A stretch of 64,000 nucleotides of DNA from positions 20,837,821 through 20,901,820 of the forward strand of contig OZ012688.1 of the NCBI GenBank assembly GCA_963942565.1, read 5' to 3'. This document shows, one piece after another, positions 1 to 13,002 of the stretch (position 1 is the stretch's first letter; every line of letters starts with the position of its first letter). The notes below the pieces were generated by a model. The model had not been told where the DNA came from and searched no databases. It worked only from the letters and a program-made list of their open reading frames with translations. Source of the DNA: Maea johnstoni. Taxonomy: Eukaryota; Annelida; Polychaeta; Spionida; Magelonidae. The position numbers and the translations under genes are program-made.

Positions 1-2230
1 CATGCTAATGTCCCCAAACTTTGACAGTTGAATTTGACAATTATATAACGGAGAAGAAGACATACAATTTTTTATCAGCTACAAGTTCTTATACAAGATG
101 CGTCATATCATTACTTGAATACCTATCACTCCTGCAAATAGAAGAAAGTAAAATACATGCAAGACCTTTTCATGAATCTTCTTCAATGACCAGCTGTATT
201 GATAAATTAGCAGTCATTCTTCACTCCAAGTAGAACCTAGTCCAAGTTAAGATTCAACATTTGTACTATTGGAACCTGAAGCATTGCCTAATACACAAAA
301 ATATGTACATAAAAGTTAAACAAGATAAGTAAGGCTAGGAATGTTTATACAATAGCATGATGGATTAAGATCAAAAGACAGCATAACTTCATAAGTAATC
401 TACCTGGACAAAATTCACCTTTCTACAATACAAATATTCAATAAGGTGCACAAATTTGCATATTCCTTTTTTATCAAGAAAAAGGTGTAAGAACAGACTC
501 CAGATGATGTCAAAAATGTGATAAGAGACACAAGAAAATGTGTAGTATCACCACTGACAACTCAAAATAGCATTGGTTTGAATAAAATACTTAGTTGGTC
601 AAAAAGCAGCCTTAATTTAAACACAAGCTACTGATACTTTGTTTAGATAATATTTTGTTTAAGAACATGGCATTCGTATGAGTCGTGTTACTGAATGTAC
701 TCATTTAGAGCCTAAACATGTCTTATTACAAAATACTTCTGCAGTCACACGTATTACAACTTACTGCTTGAAGTTCATTCAAAAACATACCTTTTATTCA
801 GGTTCTAATTCACCTTGATTGGGGTTTGATTTTGAAATTTGTATTTATATCAAAACTTATTGGAATGCATTTTATTCTAGTTTCTGCCATGATAAAACCT
901 CACAAATATAGATTCATTATCAGACTGCTCAACTGAACATCACTTGAGCATTAAGAAGTTCTACATTTTACCCACAGTTTTGTCCAAAACGTCTAAGACA
1001 AAACTAAGTAACAGGACTGCAATCCTGATTCATAGGATTAGCATGCATGTCCATTTCATGGCACATTTTGTAAAACCATCTCTCAATATGAACATTGCCA
1101 ACACTCAAATAGTCACTGCTGGCCACCAAAAACAAGACTGCAAAGATGTTCAAATAGCTGACCAACCCTAAAGCCAGTTGAAAAGCTATCTCAGCTGTAA
1201 GCCAATCAGAAGTTAGTTATTTCTTTTTTAAGAAGTCACTTCAGCTCACTAGCAAAAATGTTTGCAATCAATGAAGATCTGTTAAATGTGAGGTTATCTT
1301 ATAGTAGAAATATTATGACCTTGCATGATTTGCGCAAAGAATAAATGGAAAGTGGCATGTTGAGTACTTGCTGAAAATCACTCGATTGCAAACATCTCAT
1401 GCAGCCATATATACACAAATCCAGGTGATGCAAAACTGTCACCAATTTAAGCCCTTTAGATTATCAGAATTCCTATAAAATTAGTCTATCCTTTCCACTG
1501 ATGTAACAACCATGGTCTTAGCCAGCAGGGCGTCTGGATGTCTTTTTGGACACCCAAACCCTGAAAAAGCACCCCTCGGGACACCCAAATTATTTAGTGA
1601 GGAATTTCTTTAAATGTCAATCTCAAGCATAAAATAGAATTTTTCCATCATCATTTAATTCCCATGACTTTGAATATGGATATCATGCCTTATTTTGATA
1701 AATATATACATGTTTATGGTTGAAATCTGAGTATATTGTGGTCCCCCTCAATGGCCAATTTTAGGCACCCAGTTTCTTATTCCTGGCTAAGACACTAGTT
1801 ACAACAATCATTAAGCTTTCATTCCTGCAGATTTTGGTAAAATATGCTCAGTCAATGCAAATTCTGCAGAGGTGAGCATTTTGCAATATCTAGTCATCAA
1901 AGGTTTAATCACAATATCTACAAAAGATATGGATATTTTAAAAAATGGCACAGGCAACCTCAAGAAGGATATAATATCAAAATAACAATGGCGTGGAAGG
2001 AAGGAATAAATTTGAACATCCAAAACCTCTTTAAGTCCTCATTTAATTTAGTAGATTGATCATTCTAGGATAGACATACTAGCCCTAAGAAAACAATCTC
2101 TACAAACAATCCCTCCATAAATCAGGCCTTAAAAGCTTATCTTTATGTATTTTTTCTAGATATTGTATTGTTTCAAAGTAAACAGAATAATAAACCTCAA
2201 TGGAACAATCAATTCCTGAGGGATGATAAG
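1..2230. other. Gene-free stretch left of the Aurora gene
   Basis: No coding exon, RNA gene or long open frame could be supported here. The sequence is AT-rich with short random frames only. It holds one complete hAT-type MITE (1511-1797) and otherwise looks like 3' intergenic sequence downstream of the minus-strand Aurora gene. Confidence 0.6.
1511..1797 (-). mobile_element. hAT-type MITE, family A, complete copy
   Basis: A 287-bp copy of a family present at least nine times in the window. Its ends are inverted (CATGGTCTTAGCC at the left, GGCTAAGACACTA at the right). It is flanked by an 8-bp target duplication with one difference, GTAACAAC at 1503-1510 and GTTACAAC at 1798-1805. CA-starting termini and an 8-bp duplication are the hAT signature. 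It has no coding capacity. Confidence 0.85.
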
Positions 2231-2233
2231 GAG

Positions 2234-2239
2234 TTTATT
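2234..2239 (-). terminator. Candidate poly(A) signal of the Aurora gene
   Basis: TTTATT on the plus strand reads AATAAA on the minus strand, about 245 bases past the Aurora stop codon. It is a plausible cleavage signal, but AATAAA is common by chance in this AT-rich sequence. Confidence 0.4.
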
Positions 2240-2483
2240 ATGTACCTTCTTCACATAAAACAGATATAATACCAGTATGTGATAAAGCCCAAAACCTCAA
2301 TTTATATCCTTGCTGCAAAATATGGACATAAAAATCAATGAGGGAATTATTCATGAAATAAATATGCCATGTGTCATTACAGGCCAACTGCAATTGGGAA
2401 AAAAGCATTTCAATTTCACATTCTTATCATTGTCTTTGTTTTTTTGCATTGGATCAGTTTCCCAGTTTTGTTCCAGCCAATCA

Positions 2484-5400
2484 CTAGCTAGCTGATCCGC
2501 CAGGGGTCGGCTGAACTGTGGCGTTTAGTTTAATCCAGGGATGATTCAACACTTCTGTCAATGGCAGGCGCTTGTTTGGATCACTGCGGAGCAACTACAA
2601 GAGAAAGAAATGTTCAAAGTCAGAGACCAAATTATACATTTAAATTGAGCAGAATTTGTAAGGCACAACAAACATGCAATTAGATAACCAGTCAACACTG
2701 ATGTCACAGTTTCCCTTACAGGGTCTTAGCCAGGATTTAGAAACTGGGTGCCCAAAATTGGCAATTGTTAAATTTCTGGGCGTCCAAGATTTAAAGGGGG
2801 ACCACAATATACTCATATTTCAACCATATACATATATAAATTTATCAAAATAAGGCATGATATCCTTATACAATCTCATGGGAATTACATGGAGAAGACA
2901 AAATCAATTATATGCTTTTGATTGACATTTTAAGAAATTTCTCACAAAATAATTTGGGTGTCCTGAGGGGTTCTTTTTTAGGATTTATGTGTCCAAAAAT
3001 GCACCCAGACGCCCTGCTGGCTAAAACCATGATCCCTTATCTATGCGATGGAGAACTATTTTATGACTGTGACAGCTTCAGCCAGGGGAAGGGTAAGGTA
3101 GTAAGTAATCAAGTGGCCAGTAAATGGATAACTCTTTATTGCAGGTTTTAAGTTACTTAGGGGGTAATTCATTCACAATCTGAACTATGCCTGAGCTTCT
3201 AAAATCTGAGCTGCAACTTTCTAGTTCGAGCCCGCCAGGAGCAATTGGAATACTAGTTTCCGAGTAATGCCAATATTCATCCTCCTACTACAAAATTCTT
3301 TATCAATAGATTGTAATAGTCACTACTAACAATTCTCCAGTAGAACTTGGAATTGTTATATTAAGTTTTAGATCAGCTTACAGCCCCTTACCTTAGATAT
3401 TAAATCCTTTGATCCATCGCTCATATAGGAAGGAAATTTGAGATCAACTTTTGATATGCGTCTGTATGTTTCTGTGTGTCCCTCTGCCTCAAAGGGAGGT
3501 TTTCCCACGAGGAACTCGTAGGCCAGCACGCCGAGACTCCACAGGTCCACCTTCTCATCATGCAGCTTTCCCTCGATCATCTCTGGGGGGAGGTAGTCCA
3601 GGGTGCCGCAAAGTGTAGCTCGCCTGAGAGAAGGAAATAACAAAGGAGAATGCTTATCAAGAACCAAGGTAGGCTGGGGGTGGGGGATGGGGCACAGGTG
3701 GCATTTATCGTCGAAACAATAGCATGCAAATGGAAGAGAGTAGAGTATCCCAAACTAACTTGAAATCAAGGTTCTTTTCTCTAGTGGGTGTGGTATTGTA
3801 TATCTCACAATCATGAGAGAATACCCACTGGTCAGTTTAAGAGATGGAATTGTCATATTTGGTAAATTCTTGCAAAAATGAAGATAATGAGTACCACCCA
3901 GGGTTCGACTTTCCCAGGGGTATATGCCCCTAAATTTTGCTGTGGGTCCCTAGATCTTTCAGGCTAGGGGCCCAAAATAATATGTATATTAACCAGAAAT
4001 CCTGTTTTTGACCACTTATTTTTGTCAAAGAACCTTTTCGGGCCCCTAGCCTGAAAACTAAGTGTCAGACCCTGCCTACTAGTCTAAACAGGCTGTGTTG
4101 TGTTACCTCTCTACTTATTAAGTTTGTCATAAAATGCTACTCTGATAGAAAAGCTCTTAGTTGAGACCCTCTTTAACCTAACACCTATTGGGTTTGATGT
4201 TGCATACATTTTATCAATCCTGAGACAAAGTCAGTGCAAGAGTTATAGATAGTTGCACTTGCTTCCTTCTACTCCAGGTGAAACAGATAATGAATACAGA
4301 ACATCACCTAAACAGAATTCACTTTAGCCAGCCAAGCCAAGTTAGGGAAAATGAATCTCGAAAATGGGCAACCCAAATTCTATCAGGAATGTTCATCACT
4401 ATTCACCTTCTCTGATTCTATGGAGGCCATTCTATTCATGAAGGGAGTCCATAGCATATCCAGACAGCAATGGAAATGAGCAAGTGCAAAATAACTTAAA
4501 CACACAGCTCAATTTAAATATACATGCATGTAGAATAAGATTTTTTTTCTGCATTGGACAGGTTTCATTTTCTTTGCTGAGTAAGTAAAAACTGATATGT
4601 ATACTGTAATGTGGGTTGCGGTGAGACTGTTTGACCTTTGAGCTTACCTTGAGGATGGCGCGTGGACGGACCAGCCGAAGTCTGCGATCTTGAGCTCCCC
4701 GCGCAGGCCGAGGAGCAGGTTCTCCGGCTTGATGTCACGGTGAATCACCTTCTTCTGGTGACAGTATTTAAGAGCATCAGCCAGCTGCATGATGTACTGA
4801 GAAGATAATAAAATATGCAGTGAATTTCAATTTATAATTGACCATTATCACGCCAAAAGTCACTCATTTGTTAAAACCCCTTCTTGTAATAGGCCTTCCA
4901 GAAATGGTTTTAGTCAAGTAAATGTGTTAGATAGCTCACAAAATGATCTTAGCCACATGCGTTGATAACTAGGCAAAACAGGGTATATTTTGGTTGATTT
5001 TCTTATGAAACCACCATTCATAATTTTCGAACTGAGTAAGAGTTAAAAAGAAAACAATTTCTTAACTTTAAGACCAACCGGAACATCCAGGTTCAGAGTC
5101 TTCACTAATTAAGGAATTTCATACATGGCAAACACAAAACATTCAAATAATGGCATTTTCTACAAGATTCTGAGGTTATAAGTTGTTGTATGGAATACAA
5201 ATTGATCAAATGTCACCATTTGGGGGCAAAAACTGAAAACAGTTAAGGCCAAAAACAAAATAGTTTGGTTCCTACTACGTCCTAAAAAATATAGGTAAGG
5301 TAGGTAGGGATTTAAAAAAAGAAATTTTTATTCTTTAACTCACATGATTCCCTGGAGTTGGATGGCTTCAATAAAAGTTCGCCTTGTTGTAATTGTCTTA

Positions 5401-8400
5401 ATATGCAGTAATTGTACTTCCGTTCATCCAGAAACTGATGATTTAATTGTTGGAGAATTGATATTTAGGACAGCGAGAATATCCTTAGGCAGGAACAGTT
5501 CACTTTTCAGTATGATTGACAAAGAAACTTAAGGATAGGGACAAAAACTAGGTAGGGTAGGGTAATAGGAACCAAACATCTGTTTTTTATGGGCCTAATG
5601 ATTTTCAGTAGGTTAACACCAGAAAATCTAAGTGTTATTCACAAAAGGTCATTTCATATAAAAGAGTGCTCTCATGTTTGTAGGTCAAGTAGCAAGTACT
5701 TACAGATGCAGAGCGGCTGTCACTAAATCTAGTATTTTTCTGTAATTCTTTATAAAGCTCTCCTCGTGGCGCATATTCTAAGATGAGGTATACTCGCAGA
5801 TCATCATAGAAATAGCCATACAAGCGTAGAATGTGAGGGTGTCTGAAAAGTGAGATAGAATCATACAATATTTTCAAATAGAGGGATTATAGGGATGTTT
5901 AAGGTGTCAGTTACATCAAAGAAATGTACATAAATATGAAAAGGAGCAAAAAATAATTGGGTGATTCATTACAAAATGAGTTCCTAACATCAACATTTTC
6001 GAAATTGTGGCTTATTTTTTCAACAAAAAGTTGAAAACTATTAATCGCAACATAGCTGTATAAAAAATAAGGATCTTGAAAACTATGAATATTCCCACTT
6101 AAGCATAAAGAATTATATGAAATTGCATTTAGACACCCCACCACAGACAATTCATAAATCATGTTTCATTTCGTTTACCTTAGATGTGATTGAATTTCTA
6201 TTTCTCGTCGTAATTGATGTTCCACACCAGCCTTCTGTAACTGGGATTTGAACAGAACCTGCAGAGACAATCAATGTATAACAATCAAAAGAAAAGTTGA
6301 ATTGAACAAGTCAATAAAATTCACAAAATTTATCTCATTTTATAAGCATTTTTGTGACAACTATGATTACCATTGATTTTGTACTCAAGATGTGCCACAT
6401 ACCATTATTGATCTGATTAGAAAGGATTGACATAACATATATTCTCTATATAATGTGACTCATGATTTCTTTAGCAGTAAATTCTAGTGATACCAGCTGT
6501 TCCTGCAACCAAGCGACCGATTTCAAGAAATCAACTAAAAAAATAAGGCTTATCTTTAAAGTTAGACAAGCAGGTAGATCTGTTTAAAATCTGTCACAAT
6601 AGTCTTATCCATTATTCCTAATAGAAAACTGAACAAAGAACGCTGTTAATACATGTAGTTCACTGGACCAAGGAATTCACAAAAAGCTTGTGTGGGAAAT
6701 GTTTGGAGCTCCGTACCTTTAATGCCAATATAAATTTACTCTTCTTTTCTCTTGCTAAATAGACATTGCCAAATTTCCCCTTTCCCAAAGGTCTTCCGAT
6801 GTCGAAATCTTGCAGAGACCACTTTCGCCTGAAAATAACAGAAGGAAATATTGAATGAAATATTCACAAGAAACATAATGGTGTTAGGGCATACAAATGC
6901 TGACTGAAAATTAGATGTTGTGAGAAATATTTTTACGGATAAAGTAATAACTTTCCTTCCCCATAATAACAAAGCCTATGCCTATACAAGGGGAACAGAC
7001 ATGCAAAGTTCAGTTTATCATTTTTAATTATGCAATGTTTTTTGATAGAACTCAAAAGTTAACAAATATTTTCATAAGCCAAGCAGGGCTGGTTGCCTAA
7101 AATTCTAATAGTGGGGCATTTCAGCAAAAAAGTGAAGTGGCTTGTTGAATTTCAAAAGCCTTAAATCATGATTTAGATATTTGAACATAAAAGTAGACAT
7201 TTTAAATCTTCTAGAACAACTTTGATTTTTTTCCTGACTTATTTAGTTAGCGAGATATAGCAAATTGAACTTTGAAAAACTCATTTGTGGGTTCTACACG
7301 GGACATTTACTAATCTTGATTTTTTTCTTCAATTTTGATTTTATCCATCAGTAACTTCCATGAATGAATCACAATAGCCTTCATTACCTTGTCTCCACTT
7401 TTTTTGTAAAAGAAATATTAATCAAATGAGTGATTTATGCATGTCAAAATTGTCATTGTCCCGTGTAGAACTTTTTTACATATAAAAGTTTATTTTTCTC
7501 GAAATCTAGAAGACCTATCACAGATCCTTTTGGAATTCTCTCCCTACACATAGAAAGAGATATTTTGATATGTTCCTCTAATATTTCTTGTGAATGGAAG
7601 TCTTTAAAATGTGAACCTTAAAATAAGTTCTACACGGGACAATCTGGTTCTACACGGGACATCTGTGCCTGAAAACCTATCAGATTATATAAATAAGTGT
7701 GTGAACTTCCATGAATACATCACAATAGCCTTCATAACCTTGTTTCAACTTTTTTCAAATGAAATATTAATCAAATGAGGGATTTAAATGCATGTCAAAA
7801 TTGTCATTGTCCCGTGTAGAACTTTTTTACATATAAAAGTTTATTTTTCTCAAAATCTAGAAGACCTATCACAGATCCTTTTGGAATTCTCTCCCTACAC
7901 ATAGAAAGAGATATTTTGATATGTTCCTCTTATATTTCTTGTTAATGGAAGTCTTTGAAATGTGAACCTTAAAAAAAGTTCTACACAGGACAATCTGGTT
8001 CTACACGGGACATCTGTGACATCCGTGTAGAACCGTCCCGTGTAGAACCCACCTTCTTCATTAATTACTTTGTTTTCTTAGAATTTAAATGAGACTATAA
8101 CAAGAAAGAAACAAATTCATGAAGTAGAGTTTCACTGGTTTCATACAAATGTAATTTGATTAATATGTGATTTGTACAAGAAGAGGAATTTAAGATGAAA
8201 TGAAAATTTTTGAAAAGCAAATTTGATTTATTGAAATTGATCTGCTGAACTTGTCTTAAAGACAAGAAAGAATGTATTCATATTAACTCTAGTGGTTAGA
8301 GTTATGTTCTTGTTAAACTAGAACTTCTTATTTATGCTCTAGGGGCTAGAAAAGTACTGGAAAAGTATAAGTGAAAAGTGTCCCGTGTAGAACCGTCCCG

Positions 8401-11136
8401 TGTAGAACCCACCTTCTTCATTAATAACTTCATTTTCTTAGAATTTGAATGAGAATGTAACAAGAAAGAAACATATTCATGAAGTAGAGTTTCACTGCTT
8501 TCATACAAATGTAATTTGATTAACATGTGATTTCTACAAGAAGAGGAATTTAAGATGTAATGAAGCTATCAAAAAGTCACTTCACTTTGATGTCCCGTGT
8601 AGAACCAGAGGTTTTTCCTAATTTCTGGCAAAAGTATAAGTTTAGTATATTTTATAAATATATATTTCAATAGAGGAAAGGGTCAATAATTGCTTGTTGC
8701 AAAAATATTTATTGAAATGAATTCCATTTAAAAGATATTTAGCTCTGAAGTCTGTGTTTTGTCCCGTGTAGAACCGGAGCAAATCGTGAAATGCCCCTAG
8801 TCTGGAAATATATCTGCTAGTCCTTTTTGGTTGACGTCAAAAATGTGTGAAATGCAACTACATTCTTTATCTCTATTAACTGATTTCTGAAACTTTTCTT
8901 AAGAGCAAGCATGATTTCTCATGATCAATTAAAATGTTGGGCGAGCCCCAACAACCGATCGTTCAATCCCTCTTGAGTAATCATCCGAGTCATACTGGGA
9001 AAGGCTTTTCTCACCTTCCACTGTCTTGATCTGCTGTTTCTGGCTTGCTGGCCTCAGGCTTCATTGCCTGGGGCTGTTCTGCCGCTTTGTTGTTCCCTGC
9101 TGTGGGCTGCATAGGTTTCAACACCCGCTTGGGCCCGTCTGTGCTGTAGCTCTGAAATAACACCACACAACAATCAGCACATGCTTCATTTTGCATCACA
9201 ATTCACAAATATGTCGAACTGACTTTATACAGGGATTTAGCCAGGATTTAGAAAGTGGGTGCCCAAAATTGACAATACTTTAGTTATGTTATGCCATAGG
9301 AATCAAATTTAACTGCAAATATTCAATTATTTGCTTTCAAAGAAATGACATCTTTTAGACCCAGTATGGCTATCAGTGAGTTTCTGTGGTTGACTGGCCA
9401 GCTAGAACAATTGAATAATCAATAGGGAATATTCATGCAAACAGGTACAGGTGGGTGAGGTCTGTGTGGTCATCTTTGTAATGAGTTAAATGAACAAGGA
9501 AAAGATTTATCAAAGTTTGGCTGAGACATGGATGAGAAAGTAGACCATTTCCAAGTCAATCCTAAATACAACAACTTAACAGAAAGATAGGTAGAAACGA
9601 GGTGTTTCATCAATTTCTACCCTCAATTTCTACATTTTAGCTTATTCTTCATTTTCAAAATAATCTCGAGTTGAATTATATGCATCCCAGTTCCAGACAA
9701 AATGTTTAGATAACTAGTAGGCATAATTTAATTATTTTTGCCACTTTTGGTTTTAAACTCACCAAACTATGAGAATTGAGAAGTCACTAATTCAACTATA
9801 TCCCACATTTACTGAGTTATATTATATTTATTCAGTCTCCACCAACCATGCGAGCATAAGAGATAGACACCAAGCAGAAAAGTGTTAAGATTTACAGTAG
9901 TGCTAGTACGATCAATCGGCGACTCGTATCGCCGCCGCTGGCGAGCACTCGAGCCGCCATTACAGCTCGCTGAGTTTGGCGAAAATGTAAATAAAGCCAC
10001 ATCGCCAATCATCCGCCATGTTTTTTATCTTGCTTACGTCTTTCCCACGTGGGATCCCATCGAGATCGCACGATAGCAGGACGTGATTGGCTTAGGCAAG
10101 CATGGGCCTGTTCTAATTAGCGTGATTGACAGCAATTTACGTTGCTCATTGGCTTAGGCAGGCATGGGGCGGTTCTAAATTAGTGTGATTAACGGCAATT
10201 CATTTTGCTCAGCTGTTGATTTCACCGCATGTGCAATGAGTAGTTAGGGCTCGTAATATGTCGATTAATCGCTCAGCAGTTTCAGCGATTGATCGAGCCG
10301 TTTTTTAGCGGCGAATCCGAGCACTAATTTACAGCATGTGAGTGAGCTTATTCAGGCACCGGCAGAGCTAGTAGCACTTAGTTTATATCTAGTTGAGAGC
10401 AGTACCTTTTTCCCCGTTGCCGTGCTATTCTCCTTGCCTTCCAAGTTAACGGGTCGTACCTGAATAAACACAAACACACACTATCAGAGGATCAGAATGT
10501 AATATGAAGAGCAAGCAAGGTACCTAATTACTATTTAAAGTTCAGAAATACCTGTTCCTCAACTAGCATGATTAATTGATTATAGTTATCAATTAAGTGT
10601 ATGAAAGACTTTTGTGTTCACTACGGTCGCTACAAAATTGGTCCTGATTCTGATTGATGCAATGCTACACAATGAGTACACAAAAAGTCCAGCATGTTTC
10701 TTGGCCTCTAATAAAGGCTGCCTGTAGAAACAAAGCAGGGCAGTTCTTCTGCACATACACAATGGCACTACACCTTTTGAACATGTGCAAACTTCAGTTC
10801 TTCATATGGTAAATAAAACCTCCACTCTGTAGGAGCTAGGAGGTTCATCACCTTTTTAGATTCAATCACCCCCTTTTGCCATTGCTTACAGATTATATAA
10901 TATACTTAGTTAATAAGTCTTTCATTGGTCATTTAGTTCCCACTGGATCTTTATTACTTTTGAAAAGATCAGAAATTCACATAAAACTTATAGAAAAATA
11001 ATGGCCTGGATCTGATTTACAACACCATTGTTCAGGAATTGTTGATTTAAAAAAATACAAAAAAAAAAAAACGAGGTTGTGCACTCAAAGCCATCATTTA
11101 AATAAATATTAAATGCATACTTACTCCAGAAGCCAT
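2484..11136 (-). CDS. AURK: Aurora kinase (mixed A/B type), nine coding exons
   Basis: Mitotic serine/threonine kinase of spindle poles, centromeres and midzone. Coding exons, in transcription order: 11136-11125, 10459-10406, 9151-9015, 6828-6717, 6258-6179, 5842-5704, 4796-4648, 3623-3392, 2594-2484. All have GT-AG borders and matching phases and give 341 residues. The short N-terminus has a KEN box (residues 13-15) and GPKRVL (28-33), as in human Aurora A. The kinase domain shows the glycine loop [11 protein letters not shown] lysine K105, HRDIKPEN (197-204), DFG (217-219), the activation segment RRATLCGT with phospho-threonine T231, and PPEM. The C-terminus is brief, as in Aurora B. G141 matches the Aurora-A residue (G198) that sets TPX2 preference, while [17 protein letters not shown] and RLPL are Aurora-B-like. 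The start ATG at 11136 opens the first coding exon, MASG, with context CCACAATGG. The long introns carry transposons, but the gene itself looks intact. Confidence 0.97.
2719..3031 (+). mobile_element. hAT-type MITE, family A, complete copy in Aurora last intron
   Basis: A 313-bp copy starting CAGGGTCTTAGCCAGG and ending GGCTAAAACCATG. The 8-bp target duplication is TTCCCTTA (2711-2718) and ATCCCTTA (3032-3039), with one mismatch. It lies in the intron between the last two Aurora coding exons, with about 120 bases on one side and 360 on the other. There is no open frame of note. Confidence 0.85.
3899..4074. mobile_element. hAT-like MITE, family H
   Basis: A 176-bp element with ends CAGGGTTCGAC and GTCAGACCCTG. 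It contains an internal inverted pair built on GGGCCCCTAGCCTGA and CTTTCAGGCTAGGGGCCC. A related copy occupies 63153-63326. The expected 8-bp target duplication is not visible here, so the ends or the class may be slightly wrong. It sits in an Aurora intron. Confidence 0.5.
5246..5600. mobile_element. Probable MITE in Aurora intron
   Basis: The left part reads TTTGGTTCCTACTACG (about 5260-5280). The right part carries the inverse, TAGGAACCAAA, near 5566-5578, followed by TTTTTTATGGGCCTAA, which mirrors TTAAGGCCAAAAACA at the left edge. GTAGG-rich sequence lies just inside both ends. The pattern suits a non-autonomous DNA transposon of about 355 bp. No target duplication was identified, so the class is unknown. 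Confidence 0.35.
7111..8798. mobile_element. Intronic repeat element with 13 copies of GTTCTACACGGGAC
   Basis: A 1.7-kb block in the Aurora intron upstream of the first kinase exon. It is bounded by GGGGCATTTC (7111) and its inverse GAAATGCCCC (ending 8798). Inside, the 14-mer GTTCTACACGGGAC or its complement occurs about 13 times, for example at 7291, 7458, 7627, 7647, 7809, 7978, 7998, 8021, 8035, 8380, 8394, 8592 and 8761. Two larger direct duplications are visible (about 7330-7660 versus 7690-8010, and about 8035-8150 versus 8394-8530). There is no coding frame. It is probably a non-autonomous DNA transposon with internal binding-site-like repeats; I do not recognise the family. Confidence 0.5.
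9230..9290 (+). mobile_element. hAT-type MITE, family A, fragment
   Basis: The left end CAGGGATTTAGCCAGG and the first 60 or so bases match the other family A copies; the right half is missing. It lies in an Aurora intron. Confidence 0.6.
9880..10340. repeat. CG-richer intronic block with a 62-bp tandem duplication
   Basis: This block differs in base composition from its AT-rich surroundings and has many CG dinucleotides. ATTGGCTTAGGCA recurs at 10086 and 10148, defining two ~62-bp units (10083-10210). TAGTGCT motifs lie near both edges in opposite orientation, with GATCAATCG nearby on each side, so it may be a degenerate DNA transposon. No gene is seen in it. Confidence 0.35.
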
Positions 11137-11175
11137 TGTGGCGGGCACTTGGGTAGCTCAGATAAACCAGAATAT
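11137..11175 (-). other. AURK: Aurora 5' UTR part of first coding exon
   Basis: On the minus strand, TTTTCAG precedes base 11175 and looks like a 3' splice site. This suggests that the Aurora 5' UTR is split, with an upstream non-coding exon ending at 13003 (donor G/GTGAGTATTC). Both sites are inferred from sequence alone. Confidence 0.5.
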
Positions 11176-11323
11176 CTGAAAAGGTCAACAATCAAGTGTT
11201 ATTTTCCTTTGAATAGATCTTACATATGGCACTTTGGCATTGCTTGGTAGGCCCTGCTGTCGCTCTAGGTTGTCCAAGATTTGACTAGTTGTGATAACAC
11301 GACTAAAGATGTTATTTAACGAA

Positions 11324-11940
11324 CAGGGTCTTAGCCATGATTTAGAAACTTGGTACCCAAAATTGGCAATTGTAAAACATCTGGGCGTCCAATATCAATA
11401 TACAATGCCATGGGAATTATATTGAGGTGAAAATAATTCAATTATATTGTTGAAATTGACAGGCACCAACATAAGTTTCAGAACTAGTTCAACTAACTTT
11501 CCTTGCCGGGCAAGTAATAAATGAATTCTACTTGCCCAACATAATGTGTGGCTTGCCCGAAATAAGTTATAACATATTCTAGAATGAAATGCATTATCTA
11601 TTATGAATTTAATGTTTAAATAATCATTTTCTTTTTGATTTTGTGGCATTGTTTGCACATTTCTACTAGGCATTCGTGCCACATTTTCTCCATAAAAATG
11701 TATGGACTGCTCTGAAAATCAGCTTTCCCAGCCGGGCAATTGAAAACTAAAATGTACAAGTTTGCCTCAGTGCCTGAAAGCCAATTTTTCAAAAATTCAC
11801 TCGCCGGGGAAAGTGGCCAAGTACTTATGTCAGACCCTGAAATTGACAATTCAAGAAACTCCTCACAAAAAATTTGGCCGTCGTGAAGGGTGGTTTTTGA
11901 GGGTTTGGGACACCCAGACGTCCGGTTGGCTAAGACTATG
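11324..11940 (+). mobile_element. hAT-type MITE, family A, with a nested insertion
   Basis: The left end is CAGGGTCTTAGCC and the right end GGCTAAGACTATG. The target duplication is TTAACGAA (11316-11323) and TTACCGAA (11941-11948). The copy is 617 bp, about twice the family length. The excess (about 11460-11845) contains TTGCCGGGCAAGT and inverse-like CTCGCCGGGGAAAG, ends in GTCAGACCCTG, and looks like a second small element that jumped in. Confidence 0.7.
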
Positions 11941-13002
11941 TTACCGAACTTCTCGTTAATTAGACACACAGACTGTAAAATTCCGGTCATGATCGCTCAT
12001 TTTTACAGCCCGAGTCTGCAATAGGCAACTTTTACAATGCCAAAGGGCATGTAATGAGCCAAATCAATATTTCAAGTTTCAAGAGACAGAGAGTAGGTAT
12101 ATACAGATATATTAATGTCGGGCAAAATCACCGGTCGCAAAAACGGCCATTGACTCATTGGGCCCTCCTGAAATAAACCTTCATATTTCTCTAATGGAAC
12201 TTCACATTCTCCACATCTCAAGTGTTATAAATATTCTTTTTGTTTTCTGTGATTCAATATACGATTATATTTAATTTCACTTTTGATTCTAGACATATTC
12301 ACTTCCCAAAGACCTCTTCCAGTTATAGGCTAATTATATAGCGCCTGGCTAACCTAACTTTTCTTAAGATATTCTTTTTTAAGTCCAAAATCTGTCTAAT
12401 GATAAATGACATCACATTAAACCAAACCAAACATTTTTAAATCACTTTCCACACAGACTCTCTCTCTGTCTAACTGTTTTCTAATACATATATGGCCCTT
12501 TTAACCATCAGTATTTTTGCAAACAGCGATTATTCTAACGGCGATTTTGACCGTACACCAGATATATAAGACTCAGTGCTCCTTAAGTGTGGATTACTCT
12601 CATGAACTTTTTGTAACAAACAAGAGGAAAAAACAGTCAGCCAACCTAAGCTCAGTCAAATAGACTAAAAAGTACAGCTAAGAATTTCTCAAACTTAAAG
12701 TCTTTTGTTCTACAAGTGGTTATACAATTCCATATTTAGAAAAACAAACAATGTTTCCATAGTTCAAGTTGAATATCAATTCTAACAAATAGTTTTCAAC
12801 TCAAGTGTCAATTAAACACCAACCCCACAACTCAATGTCTCAAATGAATACAAATGTCAAATGGCTGTTTTTAATTGACTTTACCATGAATTCGAGCGGA
12901 CTTAAGTGCATAACCACGACTTTGATCGCGCAAATTTAACTGTGCAGTGGTTCAATTTTTACTCCTTAAATAAAATTCAGAATGATAATAATGAATACTC
13001 AC

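Noticed and set aside
3899-4074. Confident hAT assignment for family H
   Set aside because: Ends look hAT-like, but the flanking 8-mers GTACCACC and CCTACTAG do not match, so the class was left tentative.
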